A stretch of 64,000 nt of DNA from Mesorhizobium sp. M2E.F.Ca.ET.219.01.1.1 (GCF_004016445.2 NZ_SADT02000007.1:441590-505589), one strand, 5' to 3'; shown: positions 45,423-56,640, numbered from the stretch's first letter. Notes: generated from the sequence alone by a model not told the origin. Program-made: numbers and translations.

Positions 45423-46385
45423 ATGGCCGATATCGCAGCGACCGCCGCCCCATCGACGCAAACCACAACACTGCCGGCGAGGCTGGCGAAGGGCTTCGTC
45501 AACCGCCTCGTCATCATCATCCCCTATCTCTGGCTGCTGTTCTTCTTCCTCGTTCCCTTCATCATCGTCTTCAAGATCTCGCTGTCGCAGACGGCGATCT
45601 CGATGCCGCCCTATACGCCGGTGCTTGACTTCAGCGACGGCATCTCGGGATTCCTCGCCGGCTTCCGCGAGCTCAACTTCGATAACTACACCTGGCTCAC
45701 CCAGGATGCGCTCTATTTCAACGCCTATGTGACGAGCCTGGTCATCGCGGCGATATCGACGATGCTCACCCTGATCGTCGGCTATCCGATCGCCTATGGC
45801 ATGGCGCGGGCGCCCGCGACGATCCGTCCGACCTTGCTGATGCTGGTGATCCTACCCTTCTGGACCTCGTTCCTGATCCGCGTCTATGCCTGGATCGGCA
45901 TCCTCAAGCCCGAAGGGCTGCTCAATCAGTTGCTGATGTCGCTGCACATCATCAGCCAGCCGCTGGTGATCTTGAACACTTACACGGCGATCTTCATCGG
46001 CATCGTCTATTCCTACCTACCCTTCATGGTTCTGCCGCTCTATTCGTCGCTTGAGAAGATGGACTATTCGCTGGTCGAGGCCGCGGAGGATCTCGGCTGC
46101 CCGCCGATCGGCGCCTTCTGGAAGATCACCTTCCCGCTGTCGCTGCCCGGCGTCGTCGCCGGCTGCCTGCTGGTGTTCATCCCGGCCGTCGGCGAGTTCG
46201 TCATCCCCGACCTTCTCGGCGGCTCGCAGACGCTGATGATCGGCAAGACGCTGTGGAACGAATTCTTCTCCAACCGCGACTGGCCGGTCTCCTCGGCGGT
46301 GGCCGTCATCCTGCTTCTGGTTCTGACCATCCCGATCATGTTCTTCCAGCAGGCGCAGGCAAAGGCACAGGAGCAGGGCAGATGA
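45423..46385 (+). CDS. potH: Polyamine ABC transporter permease
   Basis: The protein has 320 residues from ATG 45423, 9 bases after potG. Six membrane helices are visible, starting with LVIIIPYLWLLFFFLVPFII, and the EAA loop that contacts the ATPase is EAAEDLGCPPIGAFWKITFP. Together with PotI it forms the inner-membrane channel. Its last codons overlap the start of potI (ATGA). Confidence 0.95.
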   Translation: MADIAATAAPSTQTTTLPARLAKGFVNRLVIIIPYLWLLFFFLVPFIIVFKISLSQTAISMPPYTPVLDFSDGISGFLAGFRELNFDNYTWLTQDALYFNAYVTSLVIAAISTMLTLIVGYPIAYGMARAPATIRPTLLMLVILPFWTSFLIRVYAWIGILKPEGLLNQLLMSLHIISQPLVILNTYTAIFIGIVYSYLPFMVLPLYSSLEKMDYSLVEAAEDLGCPPIGAFWKITFPLSLPGVVAGCLLVFIPAVGEFVIPDLLGGSQTLMIGKTLWNEFFSNRDWPVSSAVAVILLLVLTIPIMFFQQAQAKAQEQGR

Positions 46386-47200
46386 ACTCGACCTGGAGCC
46401 GCTTCAACATCACCTCGATCGCGCTGGGCTTTGCCTTCCTCTATTTGCCGATCGTGCTTCTGATCGTCTTTTCCTTCAACGAATCGAAGCTCGTCACCGT
46501 CTGGGGCGGCTTCTCGACCAAATGGTACGTGTCGCTGTTCCACAACCAGGGCCTGATGGACGCCACCTGGGTGACGGCGCGCGTCGGCGTCATCTCGGCG
46601 ACGGTCGCGACCGTGCTCGGCACGCTCGCCGCCATCACGCTGACGCGCTACACGCGCTTCCGGGGGCGGGTGCTGTTCTCGGGCATGGTCTTCGCGCCGC
46701 TGGTCATGCCGGAGGTGATCACGGGCCTCTCGTTGCTCTTGCTCTTCGTCGCCGTTGGGCTCGACCGCGGCTTCTTCACGGTGACGCTCGCCCACATCAC
46801 CTTCACCATGTGCTTCGTCGCCGTCGTCGTGCAGTCGCGGCTGGTCTCGTTCGACCGCTCGCTCGAGGAGGCCGCGATGGATCTCGGCGCGCCACCGGTG
46901 AAGACCTTCTTCCAGATCACCTTGCCGGTCATCCTGCCGGCGATCATCTCCGGCTGGATGCTGGCCTTCACGCTCTCGCTCGACGATCTGGTCATCGCGA
47001 GCTTCTCCTCGGGGCCGGGCGCCACCACGCTGCCGATGAAGATCTACAGCCAGGTGCGTCTCGGCGTGACGCCGGAAATCAACGCTGCCTGTACCATTCT
47101 GATCGCGGTCGTGGCGGTCGGCGTCATCATCGCCTCGATCGCCAACAAGCGTCGCGAAATCCAGCGCCAGCTCGACGAGCAGGCCGCGCAGCGCGGTTAA
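46382..47200 (+). CDS. potI: Polyamine ABC transporter permease
   Basis: The protein has 272 residues from ATG 46382 overlapping the potH stop by 4 bases, so translation is coupled. Six membrane helices and the EAA loop EAAMDLGAPPVKTFFQITLP are present, with the usual LDDLVIASFSSGPGATTLPM segment of PotI/PotC proteins. It completes the potFGHI set. A palindromic repeat follows the gene. Confidence 0.95.
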   Translation: MNSTWSRFNITSIALGFAFLYLPIVLLIVFSFNESKLVTVWGGFSTKWYVSLFHNQGLMDATWVTARVGVISATVATVLGTLAAITLTRYTRFRGRVLFSGMVFAPLVMPEVITGLSLLLLFVAVGLDRGFFTVTLAHITFTMCFVAVVVQSRLVSFDRSLEEAAMDLGAPPVKTFFQITLPVILPAIISGWMLAFTLSLDDLVIASFSSGPGATTLPMKIYSQVRLGVTPEINAACTILIAVVAVGVIIASIANKRREIQRQLDEQAAQRG

Positions 47201-47225
47201 GTGGCGGGGCGCTTTTGCGCCCTCT

Positions 47226-47322
47226 AGAGCGGTTCACCGTCTCATGGAAACGGCGAACCGCTCTTCCTTTTGTTTCTACGCAATTCCGGACGGAAAACCG
47301 CCCACACTTTTCCTGGAATTGC
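47226..47322. repeat. Rhizobial-type double palindromic intergenic repeat
   Basis: The first hairpin has 15-base arms with one mismatch (AGAGCGGTTCACCGT / ACGGCGAACCGCTCT, 47226-47264). The second (47281-47322) pairs CAATTCC...GGAAAA with TTTTCC...GGAATTG imperfectly. The element lies between the convergent potI and AsmA-like genes and may stop transcription of both. Confidence 0.8.
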
Positions 47323-47328
47323 TCTAAT

Positions 47329-49209
47329 TTACTGGCCCGAGACGCCGGGAGCGATCGGCGAGATGAACGGCGCGCTCCAATTGCCACCGACGAAGAACAG
47401 CGACTGGTTCGGCTGAGCGGGAGGCGGACTGGCCGCCTGGCCGTTGGCCTGCTGAGGCTGCTGCGCCGGCTGTCCGGTCGGCACGACGCCGCCCGAGAGC
47501 GCCAGCCCGCGTCCGGCATAGGAGGCGATGCCCGACAGCCAGATCTTGTATTTCTGCGCATTGATCTCGGCCTTGTCGAGGCGCGCCACGCCTTTCGAGA
47601 TGCTTGCCTTGATCTCGGCGCCGTCGATCGGCAGCGAACCGTTGGCGACGTCGTTGAGCGCGAAGAAGCCGCCTTGCTGGTTGCGCTTCAGGAAGGCCGG
47701 CAGGTCGAGCCCGTTGAGCGTGCCCGGCCCGAACGTCGCCGAGAACGACCCATCGGCATTCTCGAAAATCGAGTTCCACGCCTTGCCCGGCCCCTTGAGG
47801 ATGACCGACACCGTACCGGTGCCGGCCGGCACCAGCCGCGTCATTCCCGCCGCCGTGCCAAAGGCGCCCGTGTCCACATCCGATGCCAAGAGCCGCATCT
47901 CGACCTGCGTGCCCTCGGGCTTGCGGTCGAGGCGGAGGCTGCTCTGAACGGTGCCGTTGAAGGCCGACGCGTCGGATATGTCGAAGACGGCAAGGCCGTT
48001 CTTGACCTGCGCGGTCGCCGCGACGTCGGCGAGCTGCACCGGTCCCGCCGTCGCGTGCGCCGCCGACAGCCTGAGATCGAGGTTGATGCGGTCGGCGAAG
48101 CTGGTGTCGATGTCGCCTGGGCCGGCCTCGCCGGTGGGCGCGACAGGCGAGAAGGCCGACAGGAACGATCTCAGATCCAGCGTATCGAAGGCGAGCGTGC
48201 CGGCGATCACCGGGCGCCCTTCGGCGAAGGAGAAATCCAGCGCTCCCATGCCCGGATTATTGTTCAGCGTGACGGTCGTGTTCTCGAATTTCGCGCGCCC
48301 CGCCGAGGCGTTCACCTTGCTGGTGACCGAGACCGAACCGATCGCGGCACCCGGCGCGAGGCCGGCCTGCGACCACTCCAGCACACGCCGCAGCGACGGC
48401 GCGGCGAACTTGGCCTGGCCGTCCAGATAGGCATTGTCCGACATCGAGGCCGTTCCGTCGAAGGAGAATGTCGCGGGCGCCGCCTTGAAGGAGAGGGTGA
48501 TGGGGGCCGCGCCTCCGGCAAACAGCACCAGCGGCTTCGCCGAGGAGAAATCGAGCTGCACGGTCTCGCCGCGCCAGATTCCGGTCGCGGTCAGCGATGC
48601 ATCGCTGTTCATCGCCTCCCAGTTCACCTGGCCGCTCAGGCTGCTCAGGATTTCGGTGTCCTTGCCGTCGGCCGTTGTCACGACGCGGCCATCGCGGAAC
48701 TCGACGGTGCCGAACGGATCGGAAGGCAATCTGCCGAGATCGGGTTTCTGCGGGTTGGCGGTGACCACGCCGCGCGCGGTATCGATCGAGCGCGTGATAC
48801 GCCCGCCGGTCGGAAGCGGTGGCAGATAGAAGCCGCTCGCCATGCGCTGGACCCTGATCGTCGGGCGCACCAGCCTTGCGGTCGAGAAGGCGACGTCGCC
48901 CTGCAGGGCGGCCATGGCCGAGAGATCGACTTCCACGCGATCGGCCTCGACAACCGGCGGCGCGTCGGTCTCTGTCCATTGCGACAGCGTCACGTCGCTG
49001 AGGATGGCCCGGAACTTCGGCCAGACCTCGATGCGCGGCGAGCCGTCGATCGTGACCCTAAAGCCGCTCCAGGCGCTCAATTCCCAGGCGATGCGGTCGC
49101 GCACAATGCGTGTCGAGGCAATCAGCGGCAGTGCCGCGACCGCAAGCGCGATGACGAGCACGACAACGCCGATCGCCCACACCCCGCGCCGGATCAATGA
49201 TGATGGCAT
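47329..49209 (-). CDS. AsmA-family protein
   Basis: The protein has 626 residues from ATG 49209, with GGGGCGAA upstream; the open frame continues to 49545 but without a ribosome site. One N-terminal membrane helix (about 10-32, WAIGVVVLVIALAVAALPLI) anchors a long periplasmic beta-rich part. AsmA features are SGFRVTIDGSPRIEVWPKFR near the start and the C-terminal repeats LVPAGTGTVSVILKGPGKAW and GTLNGLDLPAFL. The family is linked to lipid transport or outer-membrane assembly. The last 60 residues are Gln/Pro/Ala-rich. Confidence 0.88.
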   Translation of the reverse strand: MPSSLIRRGVWAIGVVVLVIALAVAALPLIASTRIVRDRIAWELSAWSGFRVTIDGSPRIEVWPKFRAILSDVTLSQWTETDAPPVVEADRVEVDLSAMAALQGDVAFSTARLVRPTIRVQRMASGFYLPPLPTGGRITRSIDTARGVVTANPQKPDLGRLPSDPFGTVEFRDGRVVTTADGKDTEILSSLSGQVNWEAMNSDASLTATGIWRGETVQLDFSSAKPLVLFAGGAAPITLSFKAAPATFSFDGTASMSDNAYLDGQAKFAAPSLRRVLEWSQAGLAPGAAIGSVSVTSKVNASAGRAKFENTTVTLNNNPGMGALDFSFAEGRPVIAGTLAFDTLDLRSFLSAFSPVAPTGEAGPGDIDTSFADRINLDLRLSAAHATAGPVQLADVAATAQVKNGLAVFDISDASAFNGTVQSSLRLDRKPEGTQVEMRLLASDVDTGAFGTAAGMTRLVPAGTGTVSVILKGPGKAWNSIFENADGSFSATFGPGTLNGLDLPAFLKRNQQGGFFALNDVANGSLPIDGAEIKASISKGVARLDKAEINAQKYKIWLSGIASYAGRGLALSGGVVPTGQPAQQPQQANGQAASPPPAQPNQSLFFVGGNWSAPFISPIAPGVSGQ

Positions 49210-49474
49210 TTCGCCCCGTATGCTTCTATTGCCGACAAAATCGCCCGACGGGTGTAACCGAGCGCCGACGCTTTTCAAGTCTTTATGGCCCCGCGATGGC
49301 ATTTGCGCACCGGCAACCATGGATCGCCCGAACAAAATCTTGCTCTGCTGCGCTGCAATATGCATAAGCGAACGGTACGACCCCGGTCCACGGTTGCGCG
49401 CCGTTTTTGGAACGATGGCATAGGCGACGTTGAGCTTAACTGGCTCGAACGCGACGCGCTTGGGAGGAGCGATC

Positions 49475-51433
<1,959 letters not shown>

Positions 51434-51539
51434 CAGATGGCATGGTTAACGAAATCTATCTGCCGAATTTACCTAGATTTCACGGGTGGTACACATTCGT
51501 AAATTTTTCCGCCGCCCGGTAAGGACTTGTTAAGGGAGG

Positions 51540-51660
51540 ACCCCGATAGTCGCGTGTAACTTGAGGGAGAAATCCCGTTCCTCGTCCCCTGAGGTTCAGC
51601 TCAAGCCCCCGTTGTGACAGCATCCCATTTCTCAAGGCGTCCTCCCGGACGCCTTTTTCT
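51540..51660 (+). ncRNA. Candidate small RNA or structured 3' region with terminator
   Basis: An outer pair CTTGAG (51560-51565) and CTCAAG (51600-51605) encloses two hairpins: GGGA/TCCC at 51565-51576 and CCTC/GAGG at 51580-51594. A terminator follows (51635-51660). No open frame fits. The 5' end is unknown, and it could also be the 3' untranslated end of the acetoacetyl-CoA synthetase message. Confidence 0.35.
51635..51660 (+). terminator. Rho-independent terminator
   Basis: An 8-bp stem AGGCGTCC/GGACGCCT around a TCCC loop is followed by TTTTTCTTT. It lies 200 bases after the acetoacetyl-CoA synthetase gene and just before the end of the convergent histidine kinase gene. Confidence 0.85.
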
Positions 51661-51686
51661 TTGGCCGAAACTGATCCAGGACGATC

Positions 51687-54600
51687 TTATTCGGCTAGCA
51701 CGCGGGTCGAGGGGAAGGCGACCTCGACCAGGGTTCCTTCGCCTGGCGTCGAGGTGATGGCGAAGCGGGCGCGGTTTGCCTCCACCATGGCCTTGGTCAG
51801 CGGCAGGCCGAGGCCGGTGCCGTCGCCGCGTCCGCGCTTCAGCGCATTGATCTGCTTGAACGGCTTCAGCGCCTGCTCGATCTCGGCCGGGGTCATGCCG
51901 ATGCCGGTATCGCGCACGCGCATGACGACATCGCCCGAGGCTTCGTAAGCGGTCGAGACGATCACCTGGCCGCCGGCCTGGGTGTAGCGGATGGCGTTGG
52001 ACAGGATGTTGAGGGCGATCTGGCGCACGCTTCGCAAATCCGCCACCACTTCCGGCAGCCGCGAGGCGAAGCTGGAGCGAATGATGACGCGCTCGCGATT
52101 GGCCTGCGGCTGCATCATCGCCACCGTCTCGGCCAGCGTGTCGTTGAGCGACACCGCCTCGTAATCCATCTCCTGCTGGCCGGCCTCGATCTTGGAGATG
52201 TCGAGCAGGTCGTTGACGAGATCGAGCACATGATTGCCTGACCGGTTGATGTCGCGCAGGTAGTCGCGATAGCGGTCGTTGGCGATTGGACCGAATTTCT
52301 CGTCCACCATCAGCTCGGAAAAGCCGATGATGGCGTTGAGCGGCGTGCGGATCTCATGGCTGATGCGGGCCAGGAAATCCGTCTTCTGCGAAGAGGCGCG
52401 CTCGGCCACGGCGCGTGCCTGCGTCAGGTCCTCCTCGGCCCGCTTCCATTGCGTGATGTCGCGCACCACGGCGCAGAAGCCGCTGTCGTTCGGCAGCCTG
52501 CCGATGGTCATGAACAGCGGGATGAAACGTCCCTGCGCCTCGCGGCCGATGACCTCGCGGCCGTCATTCAAGACGCTCGCCACGCCCGGCTCCGAGAGGC
52601 CAGCGAGATAGTCGCGCGCCGCGCGCTGGCTTTCGATGGCGAACAGCGAGGCAAAGGGCTTGCCGGCGACTTCGTCGCTGTCGAAGCCGAAAAGGGCTTC
52701 CGCCGGCCGGCTGATCGAGCGGATATTGCCGTCGCGGCCGATCAGCACGACGCCGTCCGTGGCGGTGTCGATGATGGTGCGCATCTCGGCGATGCGCGAT
52801 TTCAATTCCGGCACGTCCGGTTGCAGCGCCGGTTCGTCATTCGCGGCGATGAAATGCGCGGCATCGTCCTCGCCGGAGCGCCGCACCACCAGCATCAGCG
52901 CCTTGCCGCTCCGCCACGGCACCGAGCGAAGCAGGGCTTCGATCGGAAATTCCTGGCCCTGGCGGCTCTTGAGCTTCAGCGAGTGGTCGCTTTCGTCCGC
53001 GGCGGCATCCTCGGCATAGGGATCGGCAAACAGCGCGCCCAGGCCCCCCGCATCCGCTAGGTCTTCCAAAGCATCGTAGCCGGTGAGCTCGAGGAAGGCG
53101 TCGTTGGCGTAATGGAGCTCGTCGCCCGAATGGATCAGCAACGGCACCGGCAGCCTGGCGAGGATGGACGTATCGGGCGCCTTGGCTTCTTCTCCGGTCG
53201 AAAAAGCGGAGGGCACAAAGCCTGCGAGTTTGAGTGGCGGCGCGTCCAGGCGTGGCCGCGCCGGCGTTACCGTTTCCGGTTCTTCCGCGGCCGCCGTCGC
53301 GTCGGCGTCGGAGCCGGCCCAATCCTCGCTGTCTTGCGCATCGCGGAAATCGTCGGCGGTCATGCTGTCGTCGTTCGCCGTCGCATCGCGCGCCGGCTTT
53401 TCGGCGACCGGCTCGGTCGCTGGCCGTTCGACCGGCTGCCGCGCCTCGGAGTAGGCATGCTCGGCCGCCTGCTGGGTGGCCGCCGCCTGGCTGTCCTCGG
53501 AAGCAGGTTCGACGCCGGCTTCTTGCCCGGATTTCGCACCAGCGGCGTAGCTGAGCAGCGAGCCGGAAGCGGCCGGCGTCAACGTCTTGCCGGCGTCGTC
53601 CGTAGCGGCGGCGTCATCGATACCGTCGAGCCTCGCCAGGTCTTTCTGATCTTCCGCCTCGGTCTGTGCTTCCGCGGTCTCGGCATCGGCTTTCGCGTCC
53701 GCGGTTTCCGAGGCCGGCGGCGTCGTTTCCAGCGCGGGGTTCTCGTGCGCAGCCGCTTCAAGCGCCGTTGGCTGGTTTGCCTCGGCCTTCGTTTCGGCGG
53801 CAGGGTCGTTCGCCGTTGCCTCGTCCTTGCCGGCAACAACCGCATCGGCCTGCTTGCCGGCTTCGGCGGCGCCCGGCTCGGCGGGCAGGGAACTATCCTT
53901 GCGCAGCCGCTCGCCGATCTCGCGGAACGCGCTGCGCTCGAGGATCGACAGGCTCCTCTGACTTGCGGGCGTGTCGCTTTCCGGCTGCTTGTCGTTGGCC
54001 GGCTGGCGGTGCTCGGCCAGCCTTATCACCTTGTCGGCGAAGCGCCGCTCCGGCTTCGGCACGATGCTCAGCGCCGGCACTTCGCCCTGGAACGGATCTT
54101 CGGGCTTTGGCTGCTCGACCGGCGGCTCGCCCCCGGCAGGCGCGGCATTGGGCACCAGCGCCATGCCGAGCGCCTCAGGATCGATCACGGCGTCGGCGCT
54201 GCGCGCGACGCCGAAGCCGCGAAAACCCTCGAAGGCGCGGCTGCGGCCATAGACGGGCAGCGCCGCCAGATCGACCGGTATCTTCAGGTCGGTTCCGGCC
54301 ACCGGCCACAGCACCGATCGGCCCGACCAGGTGTCGCGCCGTTCGAGCAGACCGGCGATCTCGCCCGAGGCGTCGAGGCCGAAAGTGGTGGCGACGTCCT
54401 TGAAGCGGCGGCCGATCACATCGGCGGCGGGCTGGCCGACGATGTCCGCGAATTCGGGCGACAACGCGCTGAATTTGCCTTCGGCGTCGGTGCGCCAGAC
54501 GAAGCGCAAAGGTGGCGCCGAACGATCGATGCCGCGGGGCGGAGTGGGTTGCGCGGGCTTGATGGTTTCGCCGACATCCTGCCGCTGGCCTTCGGCTGCA

Positions 54601-55676
54601 ATGGTCTCCTTCGGCCCGTCCGTCGCCGGCGCTGCCGGTTGAGCCGGCCTCACGTTCTCTTCGCCGGCGTTGAAGTACCAATGGTCATGCTGGCCGGCAC
54701 CGGGGTCCGTGGCCTGTTGGCCGGGCTCGGCGGCATTAGCCTGATGATCGGTCTGGGCAGGCTGCTGGCCGGCCGTGACCCGGCTTCCGCCGTCAGTCTG
54801 CGCATCGCCTTCAGGGCGCTCCGGGACCGGCTCGGCCCGTTCACCAGCCGTCACGACCGGCGCGGGGTTATTGTCCTGGACCGGCCGGGGTTCGGGCTCG
54901 GCGGCCAGGCTTTCACCCGACAGCGTGGCGGCAACGGTGCCGGGCGTCGCGACTTGCTCACCATGGGACCGATCGCCCTGGCCAGCGGCCGGCTGTTCGC
55001 CTTGGTCTCCGTCGAGCTGGTCCTCATCGATCACCACCAGCAGATGCCGCGTGTCGGTGAGCCGCGCCAAACCGGCCGGGTAGGAAGTGCCGCTGCCAGG
55101 CACGAGGCGCTTGACGACACGGTCGCCGCTGCTTGCCACATCTGCAACCAGCGCAGCCAGGGTCCACTGCTCGATGCCGAGCGCGGCGAAGCCCTCCGAA
55201 GCCGCCTCGACATCGCCCTGCGCGTCGACGAAGGCGATGAAATGCCCTGCCTCGGTGAAGCCGCCGATGGCGCGGCTGGCGATCTCGCCGGCGCTGCGGG
55301 AGCTGATCTGCGCCGCCGGCACCGCCAGCATGATTGCCTTCTCGCCGTCCGGCATCGCCACGGCGCTGGCCAGGAAACCCACGGCACGGCTCACCATGCC
55401 TGTGGCCAGCCTCACCGTGATGGCGCGGTCGTTGCCAATCTCGGGAAAACCGCTGGTCGCCATGATCTGCCGCCTGGCGATCAGCGGCAGCCGCGCCGAT
55501 GCGCCGATGATGGCCTCGATATCCGGATAGCCGAACACCGACGCCCCCGGTCCGTTCGCCCAGATCACCTGTTCGAGGTCGGCCGACAAAATGGCCAGGG
55601 CGTCGCCGGCGGCAAAGCGCTGGCGCACCGCGTCGAGCACGGCGACGTCAAGGAAGGAGTAGTTTTCAGGCGGCAT
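51687..55676 (-). CDS. PleC/DivJ/PdhS-type multi-PAS sensor histidine kinase with long disordered segments
   Basis: The protein has 1329 residues from ATG 55676. PAS-like domains are seen at about 8-120 and 390-500, then 830-930 and 960-1080. Two Ala/Glu/Pro/Gln-rich, probably disordered segments lie between them (about 219-389 and 505-830). The kinase core has His1107 in ISHEIRTPLNAIIGFSELM, then LNILSNAIRYT, RDTGIGMTP and GTGLGLPLTKAM. The DHp sequence, including FGPIANDRYRDYLRDI, resembles kinases that act on the cell-cycle regulator DivK (PleC, DivJ, PdhS, CbrA). No membrane helix is obvious, as in cytosolic PdhS of Brucella. No receiver partner is adjacent. Confidence 0.85.
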   Translation of the reverse strand: MPPENYSFLDVAVLDAVRQRFAAGDALAILSADLEQVIWANGPGASVFGYPDIEAIIGASARLPLIARRQIMATSGFPEIGNDRAITVRLATGMVSRAVGFLASAVAMPDGEKAIMLAVPAAQISSRSAGEIASRAIGGFTEAGHFIAFVDAQGDVEAASEGFAALGIEQWTLAALVADVASSGDRVVKRLVPGSGTSYPAGLARLTDTRHLLVVIDEDQLDGDQGEQPAAGQGDRSHGEQVATPGTVAATLSGESLAAEPEPRPVQDNNPAPVVTAGERAEPVPERPEGDAQTDGGSRVTAGQQPAQTDHQANAAEPGQQATDPGAGQHDHWYFNAGEENVRPAQPAAPATDGPKETIAAEGQRQDVGETIKPAQPTPPRGIDRSAPPLRFVWRTDAEGKFSALSPEFADIVGQPAADVIGRRFKDVATTFGLDASGEIAGLLERRDTWSGRSVLWPVAGTDLKIPVDLAALPVYGRSRAFEGFRGFGVARSADAVIDPEALGMALVPNAAPAGGEPPVEQPKPEDPFQGEVPALSIVPKPERRFADKVIRLAEHRQPANDKQPESDTPASQRSLSILERSAFREIGERLRKDSSLPAEPGAAEAGKQADAVVAGKDEATANDPAAETKAEANQPTALEAAAHENPALETTPPASETADAKADAETAEAQTEAEDQKDLARLDGIDDAAATDDAGKTLTPAASGSLLSYAAGAKSGQEAGVEPASEDSQAAATQQAAEHAYSEARQPVERPATEPVAEKPARDATANDDSMTADDFRDAQDSEDWAGSDADATAAAEEPETVTPARPRLDAPPLKLAGFVPSAFSTGEEAKAPDTSILARLPVPLLIHSGDELHYANDAFLELTGYDALEDLADAGGLGALFADPYAEDAAADESDHSLKLKSRQGQEFPIEALLRSVPWRSGKALMLVVRRSGEDDAAHFIAANDEPALQPDVPELKSRIAEMRTIIDTATDGVVLIGRDGNIRSISRPAEALFGFDSDEVAGKPFASLFAIESQRAARDYLAGLSEPGVASVLNDGREVIGREAQGRFIPLFMTIGRLPNDSGFCAVVRDITQWKRAEEDLTQARAVAERASSQKTDFLARISHEIRTPLNAIIGFSELMVDEKFGPIANDRYRDYLRDINRSGNHVLDLVNDLLDISKIEAGQQEMDYEAVSLNDTLAETVAMMQPQANRERVIIRSSFASRLPEVVADLRSVRQIALNILSNAIRYTQAGGQVIVSTAYEASGDVVMRVRDTGIGMTPAEIEQALKPFKQINALKRGRGDGTGLGLPLTKAMVEANRARFAITSTPGEGTLVEVAFPSTRVLAE

Positions 55677-55848
55677 GCGCTGGGCAACCCTCCGGAGCGG
55701 CCATTTCAGTTAACGCTTTGTTAATAAAAGCCCCCGGTCCGAAGGTCCACAAGCCCTGGCTTGCATAGGTCGAAATCTCTGGGCTCTTGGTTAACGGCCC
55801 GGCGGCTGACGCCACGGTTGCCGTGAGGGAAGATTCTTATGGTGCAGT

Positions 55849-55889
55849 GCAACAAAGATGTTGCAACGCACAAAAAAACCTCTATATTG
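55849..55889 (+). promoter_or_regulatory. Phasin promoter with overlapping PhaR-like operator
   Basis: A -35 TTGCAA (55862-55867) and -10 TATATT (55884-55889) are 16 bp apart. A perfect dyad TGCAACA-AAGA-TGTTGCA (55849-55866) covers the -35. TGC-rich dyads before phasin genes are bound by the repressor PhaR in related alphaproteobacteria, so the same control is inferred. Confidence 0.65.
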
Positions 55890-55947
55890 CCACCATACAT
55901 GAACGAGACGGCTTTCTGTCAAAGCCGCTATCCCGAAAGGTTGGAAA

Positions 55948-56415
55948 ATGTCCAAGACCACCGCTAAGACCGCTGCCGAGACCATCGAAAACGTTGAATT
56001 CCCGAGCTTCGACGCTTCCAAGGCCACCGACCAGATCCGCGCCTTCGCCGAGAAGGGCGTCGAGCAGTCGAAAGAGGCCTATGCCAAGCTGAAGACCGGC
56101 GCCGAGGAGACCCAGAAGGTTCTGGAGTCGACCTACGAGACCGCCAAGGCCGTCTCCAGCGACGTCTCGCTCAAGGCGATCGCCGCGCTGCGCGCCAATG
56201 CCGAAGCCGGCTTCTCGCACCTTGAAGCCCTGGTCGGCGCCAAGACCCTTTCGGAAGTCGTCGAGCTGCAGACCGCTTTCCTGCGCAAGCGCGCCGAATT
56301 GGCGGTGGAGCAGGCCAAGGAGTTCCAGGCCGTTGCCACCAAGGCGGTCGAGGATGTTTCCAAGCCGGTCAAGAGCGCCTTCGAGAAGGCGATGAAGGAC
56401 GCCAAGGCTGCCTAA
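55948..56415 (+). CDS. Phasin (polyhydroxybutyrate granule-associated protein)
   Basis: The protein has 155 residues from ATG 55948, with GAAAGGTTGG upstream. It is almost wholly amphipathic helix, rich in Ala, Lys and Glu, with the Phasin_2 family core (IRAFAEKGVEQSKEAYAKLK; VVELQTAFLRKRAELAVEQA). Phasins coat polyhydroxybutyrate granules and control their size and number. The upstream dyad suggests release from PhaR when granules form. A small RNA gene follows 70 bases downstream. Confidence 0.93.
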   Translation: MSKTTAKTAAETIENVEFPSFDASKATDQIRAFAEKGVEQSKEAYAKLKTGAEETQKVLESTYETAKAVSSDVSLKAIAALRANAEAGFSHLEALVGAKTLSEVVELQTAFLRKRAELAVEQAKEFQAVATKAVEDVSKPVKSAFEKAMKDAKAA

Positions 56416-56484
56416 TTTTCGCGCACAACTGTGCGATGCATCAAAACGTCGCATTTCGTCAGACAAATAGTTATGCGATAGAGT

Positions 56485-56608
56485 TGAGTAACCAGATACC
56501 CGGAAGCGGAACCTCCTCCCTCTGTTTCCGGGGTGACCAGCCAGCACCTCCTCCCGCTGGCTCGGAACAGGAAAAGGCCGGCACCTCCTCCCGCCGGCCT
56601 TTTCTTTT
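56485..56608 (+). ncRNA. nfeR1: NfeR1/alpha-r14-type trans-acting small RNA
   Basis: Three consecutive hairpins each expose the same anti-Shine-Dalgarno motif CCTCCTCCC in the loop (56512-56520, 56547-56555, 56584-56592). The stems are CCCGGAA/TTCCGGG, GCCAGC/GCTGGC and AAAAGGCCGGC/GCCGGCCTTTT; the last ends in TTTTCTTTT as terminator. This layout is the hallmark of the alpha-r14 family, whose Sinorhizobium member NfeR1 affects osmoadaptation and nodulation. The 5' end is estimated. Confidence 0.85.
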
Positions 56609-56640
56609 GCCTGGATGCCGGCCTTTTCTTTTGCCTGGAT
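56593..56640. repeat. Exact 24-bp tandem duplication of the sRNA terminator 3' arm
   Basis: The 24 bases at 56593-56616, beginning GCCGGCCTTTTCTTTT, recur without a change at 56617-56640. The copy repeats the 3' arm and T-run of the small RNA terminator plus eight following bases. Confidence 0.95.

Noticed and set aside
46522..49200. 892-codon plus-strand open frame over potI and the AsmA-like gene
   Set aside because: It spans two recognised genes and a palindromic repeat and gives an Arg/Gly-rich product. It is a high-GC shadow.
53112..55724. 870-codon plus-strand open frame opposite the histidine kinase
   Set aside because: The kinase motifs on the minus strand are complete; the plus frame is low-complexity Arg/Gly-rich.
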